Shown here: one piece after another, positions 33,262 through 42,254 of the stretch | Numbering within the stretch: the stretch's first letter is position 1 | Layout: each line of letters begins with the position of its first letter | NCBI GenBank assembly: GCA_020637365.1 | Contig: JACJWE010000001.1 | Location: forward strand, 836,001-900,000 | DNA from: Acidimicrobiia bacterium | GTDB taxonomy: Bacteria; Actinomycetota; Acidimicrobiia; IMCC26256; JAGNEX01 | Length of the DNA: 64,000 bases | Reading direction: 5' to 3' | The notes under the pieces: generated by a model | What the model was told of the DNA's origin: nothing | What the model saw: the letters and a program-made list of their open reading frames with translations, nothing else | Database searches by the model: none | Position numbers and translations under genes: made by a program

Positions 33262-34731
33262 ATGTTGAAGGGCTTTGGTTCGGTTATCGGCTCGGTACTG
33301 GTTATGTCTGGTGTCACCGCGCTGACGGTGCTGCCCACGTCTGCCCCCGCTGGGCCCAGCGGAGGAACGGATTCGAACGGAACCGAGATGGTTGTCACCG
33401 CAGGCGCGGATCAACCCGTCGATGACTCGATGGGCTTGCAGCGTTCGCGCACAGCCCCCTCGACCACGGTTCAGCGAGAATCCCAGGCGTCGGATACTTC
33501 TGCCGCTTCGTCACAGACGACGTCTGCCCTGAGTGTTCTTCGGCCCTTTCGGTCGGATTCGGCATCTGAGGAGCCTCGCGGATCGACACAAACCACACGA
33601 TCAGCAACGGCGTCTCCCGGAAACTCCGACGATGTCGACGCTCTGACCGGGGACGGCAATGACGGGAGGGAGCAGTCGCGTTCGAACCTCGATGAGATCG
33701 ATGCGACTACCCCCCGACCGTCACAGGATCGGTCGGGGGCAATCTCGTTCGCTGTGACCGGCGATGTGCTGATCCATTCCCCGGTCGCTCGCGCCGCTGC
33801 AACGTCCTCGGGCGGATACGACTTCGTGCCGATGTTGGGCGACGTCGCACCACTCATTTCTCATGCCGCAATCGGGATTTGCCACATGGAGACGCCGATA
33901 TCGCGGGACAACTCAGATCTCAGTGGCTACCCGGTCTTCAGCGCACCACATGAGATCGCCGCATCCCTCGCAGACACGGGCTACGACGGTTGTTCAACGG
34001 CGTCGAACCATTCGATCGACCAGGGCTTCGATGGGGTCACAGCGACGCTCGATGCGCTCGATGAGGTAGGACTTGCACACGCGGGCACCGCTCGTTCCCA
34101 GGAAGAGGCCCTGGGTGTTACCACCTATGTGGTGAACGGGCGACGCGTCGCGCACCTCTCCTATACCTACGGGACGAACGGCATCCCCATACCTGCCGCA
34201 GAGCCATGGTCAGTGCACCTGATCGACACCGACGCTATCGTTCGCGCTGCAGCCGAAGTACGTGCCGCTGGAGCTGACGGTGTGGTTGTCAGCCTGCATT
34301 GGGGGCAGGAGTACCACGTCGATCCCACGGACGAGCAGCGTCGAGTCGCGGCGATACTCGCCCGCTCAGGTGACATCGACGTCATCGTCGGACACCACGC
34401 TCACGTCGTGCAGCCCGTCGAGATGATCGATAACACCTTGGTGATCTGGGGGTTGGGAAATCTGCTCTCCAATCAAAGTGCCGGGTGTTGCACCGCTCGA
34501 TCTCAAGACGGTGTCGTGATCTCATTTAATCTCGTACCCGACGGTGAACGCCTCCGGGCTGCGGACGTCGAAGCGCATCCCACCTGGGTCGACCGGTCCG
34601 CCCGATACCGTGTCGTCGACATCGCTTCCTCCGACGGCGGTAGCGAGGTTTGCGCATCCTGGGACAGGACGGTCGAAACGCTTCGGGCGCGCTCCAACAT
34701 CGTGTCGATTCCCTCATCCCCCTGCGGGTGA
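33262..34731 (+). CDS. CapA-family metallophosphatase-like exported protein
   Basis: A 489-residue exported protein. A signal sequence (about 1-30) leads to a disordered Ser/Thr-rich linker of about 130 residues, then a CapA/PGA-synthesis-type domain with a calcineurin-like fold. FAVTGDVLIHSPVARAA, NHSIDQGFDGV, SLHWGQEYHVDPTDEQR and DVIVGHHAHVVQPVEM carry the Asp, Asn and His residues of the metal site. Two cysteine groups follow (AGCCTARS, EVCASW). The family includes poly-gamma-glutamate synthesis proteins, but no other PGA gene is near, so a different envelope role is likely. It diverges from the UbiB-like gene. Confidence 0.85.
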   Translation: MLKGFGSVIGSVLVMSGVTALTVLPTSAPAGPSGGTDSNGTEMVVTAGADQPVDDSMGLQRSRTAPSTTVQRESQASDTSAASSQTTSALSVLRPFRSDSASEEPRGSTQTTRSATASPGNSDDVDALTGDGNDGREQSRSNLDEIDATTPRPSQDRSGAISFAVTGDVLIHSPVARAAATSSGGYDFVPMLGDVAPLISHAAIGICHMETPISRDNSDLSGYPVFSAPHEIAASLADTGYDGCSTASNHSIDQGFDGVTATLDALDEVGLAHAGTARSQEEALGVTTYVVNGRRVAHLSYTYGTNGIPIPAAEPWSVHLIDTDAIVRAAAEVRAAGADGVVVSLHWGQEYHVDPTDEQRRVAAILARSGDIDVIVGHHAHVVQPVEMIDNTLVIWGLGNLLSNQSAGCCTARSQDGVVISFNLVPDGERLRAADVEAHPTWVDRSARYRVVDIASSDGGSEVCASWDRTVETLRARSNIVSIPSSPCG

Positions 34732-34812
34732 CGACGCGTTGGCTGAGCGTGTTCACGTCCCAACCTCGCTCGGGTAGCCTGAGCCGCCGTCGCTAGAGAA
34801 TGAGGCTCGCCA

Positions 34813-35328
34813 ATGGACGATCTACAAGCTTTCAATCTGATGACGCTGTTCTTGCGGGTGTCGCTCGGTGCGATGATCTTCGTCCACGGATTCAACAAGG
34901 CCTACCGGGGCGGCAAAATCGCCGGTACGGCAGCGTGGTTCGACAGCATCGGCCTCAAGCCGGGAAAACTGCACGCTCAGCTGTCGGCGTATACCGAGAT
35001 GGGATCTGGGATCCTGTTGATCGTTGGACTCGCGACCCAACTCGCCGATGGCGCCCTTGTGGCCCTGATGGTGGTCGCAGCGGTGACCGTGCACCTTCGC
35101 AGCGGATTCCTCATCACCAAGGGCGGGTGGGAGTACAACTACATCATCGCTGTCGCCGCGATCGTCAGCGCCGGGCTTGGCGCGGGTGAATGGTCCTTGG
35201 ATCACCTGTTCGATCTACCGTTCGCAGACATGTCGCTCGGAGCGGGCATGGCACTGGCCACCGGACTCGGTGTCGGCGGGGCAGCGGGGCTCCTGGGCAT
35301 CTTTTGGCGTCCACCCTCCGACGCGTAA
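34813..35328 (+). CDS. DoxX-family membrane protein
   Basis: A 171-residue protein with four membrane helices of the DoxX/SURF4-like family. MTLFLRVSLGAMIFVHGFNK and ILLIVGLATQLADGALVALM are the typical first and third helices, and VHLRSGFLITKGGWEYNYII is the family loop. The ATG has GAGG seven bases upstream. In mycobacteria DoxX acts in a membrane oxidoreductase complex with a thiol-related partner, none of which is adjacent here. The PHO-box region follows 64 bases after the stop, so it is unlikely to be co-transcribed with pstC. Confidence 0.82.
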   Translation: MDDLQAFNLMTLFLRVSLGAMIFVHGFNKAYRGGKIAGTAAWFDSIGLKPGKLHAQLSAYTEMGSGILLIVGLATQLADGALVALMVVAAVTVHLRSGFLITKGGWEYNYIIAVAAIVSAGLGAGEWSLDHLFDLPFADMSLGAGMALATGLGVGGAAGLLGIFWRPPSDA

Positions 35329-35391
35329 CACCAGCCGAGAGTGCTACCGACGGTGGTCAGTGCGCGCGATCGCGGCGCGGCTCAGCGGTGA

Positions 35392-35413
35392 GTTCACCTG
35401 CCGTTCACCTTCG
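35392..35413 (+). promoter_or_regulatory. PHO-box-like direct repeat upstream of pstC
   Basis: Two adjacent 11-base units, GTTCACCTGCC and GTTCACCTTCG, form a direct repeat of the kind bound by PhoP/RegX3-type response regulators in actinobacteria, where the consensus is a GTTCACC-like element every 11 bases. It lies 120 bases before the pstC start. TAGGGT at 35442-35447 could be the matching -10 element. Control by the response regulator at 37549-38268 is the obvious prediction, for phosphate starvation. Confidence 0.7.
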
Positions 35414-35533
35414 CGCAGGCGCAGGGTTACGGCTGGGCTCCTAGGGTGTCACACGTCTTGTCGGTCGCGTCGGGCATGTGGGCTTGCTCACAGTCGCTAA
35501 CGCGCCAATCCGTCATTGATTGGAGGCGCCAGA

Positions 35534-36478
35534 GTGAGCGTGATTCCGTCTGCCGAATCGCAGCAGAGCAACCCATTTTTGCGATCGGCCAACAAAGAAC
35601 GACATCGGCGCGAACGGCGGGTACGCCTGATCTTTAAGGGCGTCACGTTTCTTACGTTGGGTATCAGCGCCCTGCTCATACTCTCCCTGGCCGGTCAGGC
35701 GTTTCAGTTTCTGTCCCATATCGACTTGTCGTCGCTCAACTCGATCGGTTGGTTTCCGCGGCGAGGGTTCTACGACATCGGTACTTTGATCGTCGGCACA
35801 GCCCTCGTCACCGGGATCGCGATGGTGGTTGCGACGCCCCTCGGTATCGGTGCGGCTGTTTACTTGAGCGAGTTCGCGTCGCCGAGGATGGCGAAGTACC
35901 TCAAGCCAATCCTGGAAGTCTTGGCCGGGATCCCATCGGTGGTCGTGGGCTACTTTGCACTTTCTTTCATCGGTCCCGACATCGTGCAGTCATGGTTCGA
36001 TACGTCGCAACCGCAGAGCCTGATGGCAGCCGGTGTCGGTGTCGGTATCTTGATCGTGCCGCTGATCGCTTCGATCTGTGAGGACGCGTTCTCCGCTGTC
36101 CCCAGGGAACTGCGCGAGGCGAGTTACGGGCTTGTTGCACGTTCTACAGCGACGACGCTGAAGGTGGTCATCCCGGCGGCGTTCTCCGGGGTTGTCGCAG
36201 CGTTGATTCTGGCCATTTCACGGGCGTTCGGCGAGACAATGGTCGTCGCGATCGCCGCCGGAGGTTCGGGCGGGTCGCTCTTTACCAAGAGTCCCTTGGA
36301 ACAAGGCCAGACCTTGACCGGAGCGGTGGCGTCGGTGGCAAGCGGTACCGACGCAGTGGCCGGGGCGTCAGAGGCCTTTAACAGCCTCTACTTCGTGTCA
36401 TTGGTGTTATTCGTCATCACCCTGGCTCTCAACATCCTGGGGGGACGATTGGTCCGCAGCCGTCGGGAGAAGTACTAA
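35534..36478 (+). CDS. pstC: Phosphate ABC transporter permease PstC
   Basis: PstC is one of the two membrane subunits of the high-affinity phosphate importer. It has six predicted membrane helices and the permease loop with EASYGLVARSTATTLKVVIP, the cytoplasmic coupling (EAA-like) region. FYDIGTLIVGTALVTGIAMV starts the transport domain. The GTG at 35534 is chosen because GGAGG sits seven bases upstream. The frame opens earlier at a TTG without such a site. The stop overlaps the pstA ATG (TAATG). No pstS lies before it, although pstS is usually the first gene of this operon. Confidence 0.95.
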   Translation: MSVIPSAESQQSNPFLRSANKERHRRERRVRLIFKGVTFLTLGISALLILSLAGQAFQFLSHIDLSSLNSIGWFPRRGFYDIGTLIVGTALVTGIAMVVATPLGIGAAVYLSEFASPRMAKYLKPILEVLAGIPSVVVGYFALSFIGPDIVQSWFDTSQPQSLMAAGVGVGILIVPLIASICEDAFSAVPRELREASYGLVARSTATTLKVVIPAAFSGVVAALILAISRAFGETMVVAIAAGGSGGSLFTKSPLEQGQTLTGAVASVASGTDAVAGASEAFNSLYFVSLVLFVITLALNILGGRLVRSRREKY

Positions 36479-37422
36479 TGGCAACCATCGCACCTCCAGC
36501 CGAAGCCCAGTATGCCGACGCCGTCGCCGGGACGATCCGTCGTGGCGGCAGACTCCGAAACTTCGATGGCCTGTTTAAGGGCATCTTGCTGTTCAGTCTG
36601 CTGACGTGTCTTGCCTTTTTGATGATATTGCTAGCAGACGTCCTCGATGGTGGCTGGTCCACCCTTGCTGATCGCGGTACGTCGTTCTTGACGTCGGGCA
36701 CATCGTCAAACGCGGCGAGCGCGGGAGTGTGGCAGGGTCTGAAGGGTTCGACGATCATCGCGGTGTTCGTGATGGGCGTGGCGATTCCGATCGGGGTCGC
36801 TACAGCGGTGTACCTCGAAGAATATGCGCCGGATAACCGCATGACCCGATGGATCGACGTCAACATCCGCAACCTCGCCGGTGTCCCCTCGGTGGTTTAC
36901 GGAATTTTGGGGCTCGCACTTTTTGTGAAATTCGGCGGACCTATTACCGGTGGTCGAAGCGTTATTTCGGCCGGTCTGACGATGTCGTTACTCGTCTTGC
37001 CGCTGGTGGTCATGACCGCAGCAGAAGCGATCCGTTCGGTGCCCGCGTCGTTGCGTGAGGGCGGTTATGGGGTCGGTGCAACCCAATGGGAAGTCACCCG
37101 CGAATTGGTCCTGCCCGCAGCGCGTGGCGGCATTCTGACCGGGGTCGTGCTCTCCCTTGGTCGAGCACTCGGTGAGACGGCACCACTGATCCTCGTGGGC
37201 GCACAAACAGGCTTTTTCTCAACCGGTAATGCCGGGTGGACCGCTGAATTCACCGGACCGTTCACCGCTCTGCCGATGCTCGTCTATCACTGGGCTCGTC
37301 AACCCGGCGGCGACTTCGGCGCGCTCGTATCGGCTGCGATCATCGTGTTGTTGGCGATCACGTTGGTGTTTAACGCGTCGGCCATCGTGCTACGTGCCCG
37401 GGCGGGCAAGCGAACGCGCTGA
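36478..37422 (+). CDS. pstA: Phosphate ABC transporter permease PstA
   Basis: PstA pairs with PstC to form the phosphate channel. VMGVAIPIGVATAVYLEEYA and NIRNLAGVPSVVYGILGLAL are typical, and EGGYGVGATQWEVTRELVLP is the coupling loop that contacts PstB. Six membrane helices fit in 314 residues. Translation is coupled to pstC by the one-base overlap. The gene ends 127 bases before the converging regX3 stop, with a hairpin between. PstB is not next to it on this strand but is encoded 2.1 kb away on the other strand. Confidence 0.96.
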   Translation: MATIAPPAEAQYADAVAGTIRRGGRLRNFDGLFKGILLFSLLTCLAFLMILLADVLDGGWSTLADRGTSFLTSGTSSNAASAGVWQGLKGSTIIAVFVMGVAIPIGVATAVYLEEYAPDNRMTRWIDVNIRNLAGVPSVVYGILGLALFVKFGGPITGGRSVISAGLTMSLLVLPLVVMTAAEAIRSVPASLREGGYGVGATQWEVTRELVLPAARGGILTGVVLSLGRALGETAPLILVGAQTGFFSTGNAGWTAEFTGPFTALPMLVYHWARQPGGDFGALVSAAIIVLLAITLVFNASAIVLRARAGKRTR

Positions 37423-37431
37423 CCGATCGGG

Positions 37432-37467
37432 CGCTCCGCTACCGCGGTTCATGTCGGTACCGGAGCG
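37432..37467. terminator. Hairpin between pstA and regX3
   Basis: A 12-base arm (37432-37443, CGCTCCGCTACC) pairs with 37456-37467 (GGTACCGGAGCG) with a single mismatch and a 12-base loop. It lies ten bases after the pstA stop and before the converging regX3 gene, where a terminator is expected. There is no T run after it. A tail-less actinobacterial terminator is the likely reading. Confidence 0.55.
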
Positions 37468-37548
37468 GTGTCTTATGAGACTGGCTTCCATATGACCCTG
37501 TTGCGTAATTGCGCGTGCACCCGCGTGCACCCGGTGGACTGGCAGCGT

Positions 37549-38268
37549 CTACCCCGCCATCGGCGCAACGGGCTCAAAGCGGTATCCGACACCACGAACC
37601 GTGTGCAGCAGGTCAGGTTCGGCCGGGTCTACCTCGATCTTGGCGCGCAGGCGTTTGATGTGGACGTCCAGGGTCTTTGTGTCGCCCACATAATCGAAGC
37701 CCCACACCCGATCGATCAAGACCTGGCGGGTGAGCACCATCCCAGCGTTCTTCATCAGCAATGCCAGGAGATCGAATTCTTTGCGAGGGAGATGGGCAAG
37801 CTCGCCATCAACGGTGACCTCGTGTCGCGCCAGATCCATACTGACCCGGCCGTAATGAAAACCGTCGTCGATATCACCAGCTTCAGCCGATGTCTCGTCC
37901 ATGTGCTGACGCCGCAATGCCGCTCGGATACGCGCGATCAGTTCACGGCTGCGGAACGGCTTCGACACGTAGTCATCGGCGCCGATTTCGAGACCGACCA
38001 CGGCGTCGAGCTCGGAGTCGCGAGCGGTCACCATGATGATCGGGACATTTGATTCTGAGCGCAGGCGTCGACATACGTCGATTCCGGACATCACCGGCAT
38101 CATCACGTCTAAGAGCACGAGGTCGGGTTGAGACTCTTCGAACGCATCTACTGCGGCCCGACCGTCCCGTGCGACGATGGTCCGGAACCCCTCGCTTCTC
38201 AAGAGGATCGACATACTGTCCAAAAATGACGGCTCATCGTCGGCGATCAGAACTAGCGGCTGAGACAT
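37549..38268 (-). CDS. regX3: RegX3/PhoP-type response regulator
   Basis: An OmpR-family regulator of 239 residues. The receiver domain has VLIADDEPSF (acidic pocket), VLLDVMMPVMSG with the phosphorylated Asp, and IGADDYVSKPFRS with the conserved Lys. The C-terminal winged-helix domain includes ELAHLPRKEFDLLALLMKN and TLDVHIKRLRAKIE. It is the last gene of the pstB-senX3-regX3 run, 71 bases after the kinase. The position in a phosphate locus and the PHO-box before pstC make phosphate regulation the best call. The name RegX3 follows that context. Confidence 0.9.
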   Translation of the reverse strand: MSQPLVLIADDEPSFLDSMSILLRSEGFRTIVARDGRAAVDAFEESQPDLVLLDVMMPVMSGIDVCRRLRSESNVPIIMVTARDSELDAVVGLEIGADDYVSKPFRSRELIARIRAALRRQHMDETSAEAGDIDDGFHYGRVSMDLARHEVTVDGELAHLPRKEFDLLALLMKNAGMVLTRQVLIDRVWGFDYVGDTKTLDVHIKRLRAKIEVDPAEPDLLHTVRGVGYRFEPVAPMAG

Positions 38269-38339
38269 CGTTGACTCGCTTTGGTCATCAGCACCGCAGC
38301 GAACTGCGGCACGATCGGGCTGGTTCTAGCCGGTCGGGT

Positions 38340-39563
38340 CTAGTCCGATTCGGCGATAGGGAAACTGATTGCGACGGTCGTACCCCGTCCTTCGATCGAA
38401 TGGATCGCAACTCGGCCCCCATGGGCTTCGACGACATTGCGAACAATCGAGAGGCCAAGGCCGGTGCCGCCGGTCAATCGCGAGCGGCCGCGGTCCACTC
38501 GGTAGAACCGCTCAAAGACTCGTTCGACATCGTGTTGAGGGATTCCAATCCCTGAATCGGTGACGGAAATCATCGCTTCGTCGCCAACGAGGCGCGCCGA
38601 GAGCAACACCGTGGTGCCGGAGTCTGAGTAGTTGCTTGCGTTTTCGAGCAGGTTGACTACCGCTGTCTGGATCTGCGACTTATCGCCGAACACATTGAGG
38701 TGGTCATCGATCTTGATCTCAAGGGATTGGCACCGCTGCTCCATCGTGAGTTGAACTCTTCGAGTCGCACGGTTCAGCAGCTGGTCAACCGGAACTACCT
38801 TGTAGCGCTTTGAGCTAGGTTGAAGGGCCGAGTGTAGGTCCAACAGATCCTCGACCAGCGAGGACAGTCGGACGAGTTCATGCTGGACCCGCTCCACCAG
38901 GTGTGGCTTTTCGGATTCGTCGGCGACGACGAGGGCGTCGGCGAGCACCACGGCGGCGGCAACCGGCGTCCGCAGTTCGTGGCTGACGTTTGCGACAAAG
39001 TCCGAACGCATGCGTTCGGTGCGTTGAGATTCCGACACGTCCTCTGCCAAGCACACCGACCCGACCTGTTGCGCGTCAGAGATGATCGGCCATGAGGTGA
39101 TCCTGATGCTCGTTGGGGTTGGACCGGTGATTTCGATAGTGCGAGTCCCCCGCTCTCCGGCGCCAGCGAGGGCGAGTAGGTCGGTCATATGGCCGCTGAC
39201 AAGGGCTTCGTCGGTGATGCTCTCTGCATTCTCCAGGTTGTAGTGCCGAAACTGGGTGTCGCCGCTCTGGGACTGGATCACGATGCTGACATCCATCGTC
39301 GCCACCGCCCGCTTCAACAGCATGCTCTCGGCTAGGGCTTCGTCGAAGCCGCTCAGGACGGCATCGAGTTCGCGCTCGATGCTCGTGCTTCGCGTCGTCG
39401 TCGCTTCACGGTCGAATTCAGATGACCGGGTCACCTGATCGAGTTTGGAGGCAATGTTCTGACGAAATGCCTGGTGTCGACTTCGTTCCTGGAGATACAG
39501 CGCGGCCAATGCCGCGATCGCCGTCGCTCCAGCGACCCACAACCAAACGTCCAGATTATCCAC
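38340..39563 (-). CDS. senX3: SenX3/PhoR-type sensor histidine kinase
   Basis: A membrane sensor kinase of 407 residues that should phosphorylate the adjacent regulator. One N-terminal membrane helix (about 7-24), a cytoplasmic PAS-like domain (about 85-185), the dimerisation domain with the phospho-His in FVANVSHELRTPVAAAVVLA, then N-box NLLENASNYSD, G1 box VTDSGIGIP and G2 box GGTGLGLSIV. A single membrane segment and no large extracellular loop mean it does not sense phosphate outside directly. PhoU and PstB nearby probably relay the signal. The gap to pstB is six bases. Confidence 0.92.
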   Translation of the reverse strand: MDNLDVWLWVAGATAIAALAALYLQERSRHQAFRQNIASKLDQVTRSSEFDREATTTRSTSIERELDAVLSGFDEALAESMLLKRAVATMDVSIVIQSQSGDTQFRHYNLENAESITDEALVSGHMTDLLALAGAGERGTRTIEITGPTPTSIRITSWPIISDAQQVGSVCLAEDVSESQRTERMRSDFVANVSHELRTPVAAAVVLADALVVADESEKPHLVERVQHELVRLSSLVEDLLDLHSALQPSSKRYKVVPVDQLLNRATRRVQLTMEQRCQSLEIKIDDHLNVFGDKSQIQTAVVNLLENASNYSDSGTTVLLSARLVGDEAMISVTDSGIGIPQHDVERVFERFYRVDRGRSRLTGGTGLGLSIVRNVVEAHGGRVAIHSIEGRGTTVAISFPIAESD

Positions 39564-39569
39564 GGCCGT

Positions 39570-40394
39570 CTAGCCGAAGCGGCCAGTTATGTAACCTTCA
39601 GTGCGGGGGTCCGAAGGTGCGGTGAACATTTGCGTCGTGTCATCGAACTCGACGAGTACGCCCGTCCGCCGCTCGCTGGCATCGACGTCGGTGGCGAAGA
39701 AGGCTGTCATGGTCGAGACCCGTGCTGCCTGTTGCATGTTGTGGGTCACGATGATGATGGTGACATCGTCCTTGAGTTCACCCATCAGATCCTCGATCTT
39801 TGACGTAGCGATCGGGTCGAGGGCGGAACATGGCTCGTCCATCAGGAGAACCTCGGGTTCGACGGCGAGACAGCGAGCGATACACAAGCGCTGCTGCTGG
39901 CCGCCGGACAGAGAGAATGCGCTTTGGTCGAGTTTGTCTTTGACTTCGTCCCAGAGAGCAGCCCGACGTAGCGCCGATTCGACGATATCTGGAAGGTCGC
40001 CTTTCATGCGCTGAACCTTGGGTCCAAAAGCGACATTGTCAAAGATTGACTTGGGGAAGGGATTCGGCTTCTGGAAGACCATGCCGACACGTCGCCGAAC
40101 CTCGACCGGGTCGACATCGGCTGCGTAGATATCGATTCCTTTGAACAGGATCGATCCTTCGACCCTCGCGCCGGGGACGAGATCGTTCATTCGGTTGATC
40201 GAGCGCAAGAATGTCGATTTTCCGCAACCGGATGGCCCGATGATCGCGGTGATGCCCTTTTCGGGTACTTCGAGGGTCACTCCGGTGACGGCCTTGAAAT
40301 CGCCGTAGTAAACGGCGACGTCTCGCGCGACGATCGGTGCAGTACCCGATCCTTGGTGGCTGAGTTCCTCGGTCGTGGTCGGGTTTGCTGACAT
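39570..40394 (-). CDS. pstB: Phosphate ABC transporter ATPase PstB
   Basis: PstB powers phosphate import. Walker A is GPSGCGKST, the signature LSGGQQQRL, Walker B VLLMDEPCSALD, and the switch His is in IIVTHNMQQA. The start is MSANPTT at 40394, with AGGAG five bases upstream. An upstream ATG at 40442 adds 16 codons without a good site. The length is 274 residues. Unusually, it is in an operon with the two-component genes on the strand opposite to pstC and pstA. phoU diverges from it across a 275-base gap. Confidence 0.96.
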   Translation of the reverse strand: MSANPTTTEELSHQGSGTAPIVARDVAVYYGDFKAVTGVTLEVPEKGITAIIGPSGCGKSTFLRSINRMNDLVPGARVEGSILFKGIDIYAADVDPVEVRRRVGMVFQKPNPFPKSIFDNVAFGPKVQRMKGDLPDIVESALRRAALWDEVKDKLDQSAFSLSGGQQQRLCIARCLAVEPEVLLMDEPCSALDPIATSKIEDLMGELKDDVTIIIVTHNMQQAARVSTMTAFFATDVDASERRTGVLVEFDDTTQMFTAPSDPRTEGYITGRFG

Positions 40395-40669
40395 GCTTCT
40401 CCTGCTCCGGTGTGCCGAAACGGCTCCGATGTGCGGAAACACCGTCGGTGCTGAGCGACTCGTTCGTTTGTCCCTGACGTTCCAACACCGTAAACGTCCA
40501 CGCCGCCAGAGCGGTGATTCCGGCGGGGATCATCCGAGCGGGTAGATGTCGCGGGCCCCGCGGTGCGTTCGAATATCGTCGCACTGCAACTCTGGCTCTT
40601 TTCTGGCGGATAGCGAAACAGTCGGTGAACAACACGACGAAATGACGCCACTTGTCGCACACTTGGTGG

Positions 40670-41374
40670 ATGCGCGATCTCTTGGTATCAGAACTTAATG
40701 CTCTGCGAGGCGACTTCATCACGATCGGTGCTCGCGTCTTGGCAGCGGTCAACGTCGGAACTCAGGCGTTTCTCGACGCCGACCTAGCGGCAACGGAAGC
40801 GATTATCCAAGAGGACGCCCACATCGACGCGCTCTGTGATGATCTGGAGGAACGCGCTATCCAGGTGATGGCAACCCAGCAACCGATCGCGCGAGACCTC
40901 AGGTTCTTGGTGGTGCTTTTGAGGAGCGTCCATGAACTAGAGCGTGCTGGAGACTTGGTATGCAACATCGTCAAGGGTGGTCGGCGGATTTACCCGCGTG
41001 AACTCGACCCCCGGGTTCGCGGGGTGATTGCTCAGATGGGTAACCAGGCGGCCCGGCAGATGGAGCTGACGATCGAAGCGTTCGCCGAACGGGACGAAAA
41101 CCGTGCGGCGGCGCTCGTCGATATGGACGACACGATGGACGATCTGCTCAAGGAGTTGCTCGTGCTCGTCTTTCAAGGGGGTGCCGCAGACCACCATGAG
41201 GTACAGGAAGCGGTGCAGGTTGCGTTGATCGGCCGCTACTACGAGCGGTATGCCGACCACGCCGTCAATGTGGCAGAACGAATCCAATTTTGGGTGACCG
41301 GCCATTTTCACAGCCACGACCTGGAGGGTGACGGTCAATTGGCTGGTGTCTCCGACACCGCGACCGAGCCGTAG
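40670..41374 (+). CDS. phoU: PhoU phosphate signalling protein
   Basis: PhoU is the negative regulator that couples PstB transport state to the sensor kinase. It has two repeats of a three-helix bundle. LVSELNALRGDFITIGARVL begins the first, and EEDAHIDALCDDLEERAIQV holds the Glu-x-x-x-Asp metal-binding motif. DMDDTMDDLLKELLVLV is the motif of the second. The ATG at 40670 gives 234 residues. A TTG six codons earlier is the alternative. It is read away from pstB. A weak GTTCACC-type element at 40609-40630 lies just upstream but its second unit is poor. Confidence 0.92.
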   Translation: MRDLLVSELNALRGDFITIGARVLAAVNVGTQAFLDADLAATEAIIQEDAHIDALCDDLEERAIQVMATQQPIARDLRFLVVLLRSVHELERAGDLVCNIVKGGRRIYPRELDPRVRGVIAQMGNQAARQMELTIEAFAERDENRAAALVDMDDTMDDLLKELLVLVFQGGAADHHEVQEAVQVALIGRYYERYADHAVNVAERIQFWVTGHFHSHDLEGDGQLAGVSDTATEP

Positions 41375-41437
41375 GCCACTGGCCTTTTCGCGCCGCACAT
41401 CCGCCGTGCGTGTAGCCGCTCGGCTCGGCCACTACCG

Positions 41438-41833
41438 CTAAGCCGGTCGTTCGCTGCCCGCTTCTTCTGCTTCGCGCGCGGCCCGCGCTGCCCGACGCGC
41501 GGCGCGACCCACCGGAAGACGGACCTGAAACCCCGCGTTCGCTCGCTGTTCTTCAGACTCACCGCCCCAGTACCCGTACTCGCGTTCGACGCGGGCGTGG
41601 AGCCGACATGGTTCAGAGACGGGACAACGAGCGCAGTACTGCGCCGCCACCTTCTCTCGGCGTTCACGCGCTTCGGGCCGCTCACCCGGTCGCGGAAAGA
41701 ACAGTTGCGTCCTGCCAGCGCAGAGTGCTCGAGACGCCCAATGAGCCTCGGTGGCTGTGCCCGCCTCGGTGCCTTGGGTGCGCGCTGAGCTGGCCTGGCT
41801 TTGAGTGAGTTCAGTTGTCACGGTGTGGTGCAT
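41438..41833 (-). CDS. WhiB-family iron-sulfur regulator
   Basis: A small actinobacterial transcription regulator that senses redox or NO with an iron-sulfur cluster. The four cysteines are present as ALCAGRTQLFF, and YCARCPVSEPC. GYWGGESEEQR is the conserved turn that contacts sigma factor, and the C-terminal basic Arg/Ala helix (RAARRAARAAREA) would bind DNA. It is 131 residues long from MHHTVTTE (41833). The frame opens 12 codons earlier. It converges with phoU and diverges from the small membrane protein. Which WhiB subclass it is cannot be told from this alone. Confidence 0.93.
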   Translation of the reverse strand: MHHTVTTELTQSQASSARTQGTEAGTATEAHWASRALCAGRTQLFFPRPGERPEARERREKVAAQYCARCPVSEPCRLHARVEREYGYWGGESEEQRANAGFQVRLPVGRAARRAARAAREAEEAGSERPA

Positions 41834-41959
41834 CGCCAAAACCCCCTCGGGGTGCGTGAGGGATGCCACCCGAGCCTAGCAATCCAGCCTTTTCCATGAA
41901 AAGAAGATTTGGTAGATATCTGGTTTTGTGATGCTAGATGGGCGGTTAGAGTTCCCGTT

Positions 41960-42232
41960 GTGCTGTTTGGAGCTGAACTCCCAAGTGCGCTCGATGCGAA
42001 CACCCTTCGCATCGCTGCGGTCGTCATTATCCTGGCCGTGATCGCCGTGTCCGTCGCTCTGTCGATGCTGATCACCAGAACCGTGACCCGAGTCGTGGTG
42101 CTCGGCGTTGGAGCCATTCTCGTGATCACGCTCTGGAATGCCCGCGCCGACTTCGGCGAGTGCGCGACGAGCTGTACGTGTCGTCCGTTTGGACAAGAGA
42201 TCACCGTCGCCACGTGTCGGGACAAGCTCTAG
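41960..42232 (+). CDS. Small two-helix membrane protein with C-terminal cysteines
   Basis: I do not recognise this protein of about 90 residues. It has two membrane helices (LRIAAVVIILAVIAVSVALS and VVVLGVGAILVITLW) separated by a short basic turn, then a C-terminal tail with four cysteines (GECATSCTCRPF and ATCRDK). The cysteines could bind metal or form disulfides outside the cell. The start is uncertain: GTG at 41960 is taken since the segment before it is not membrane-like. It converges with the ABC-F gene, 22 bases away. Confidence 0.6.
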   Translation: MLFGAELPSALDANTLRIAAVVIILAVIAVSVALSMLITRTVTRVVVLGVGAILVITLWNARADFGECATSCTCRPFGQEITVATCRDKL

Positions 42233-42254
42233 ATGTCTGGGTGTATCCACACCG

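Noticed and set aside
40609..40630. Second PHO box before phoU/pstB
   Set aside because: Only one GTTCACC-like unit is good. The second unit at 11-base spacing matches poorly, so I do not call it.
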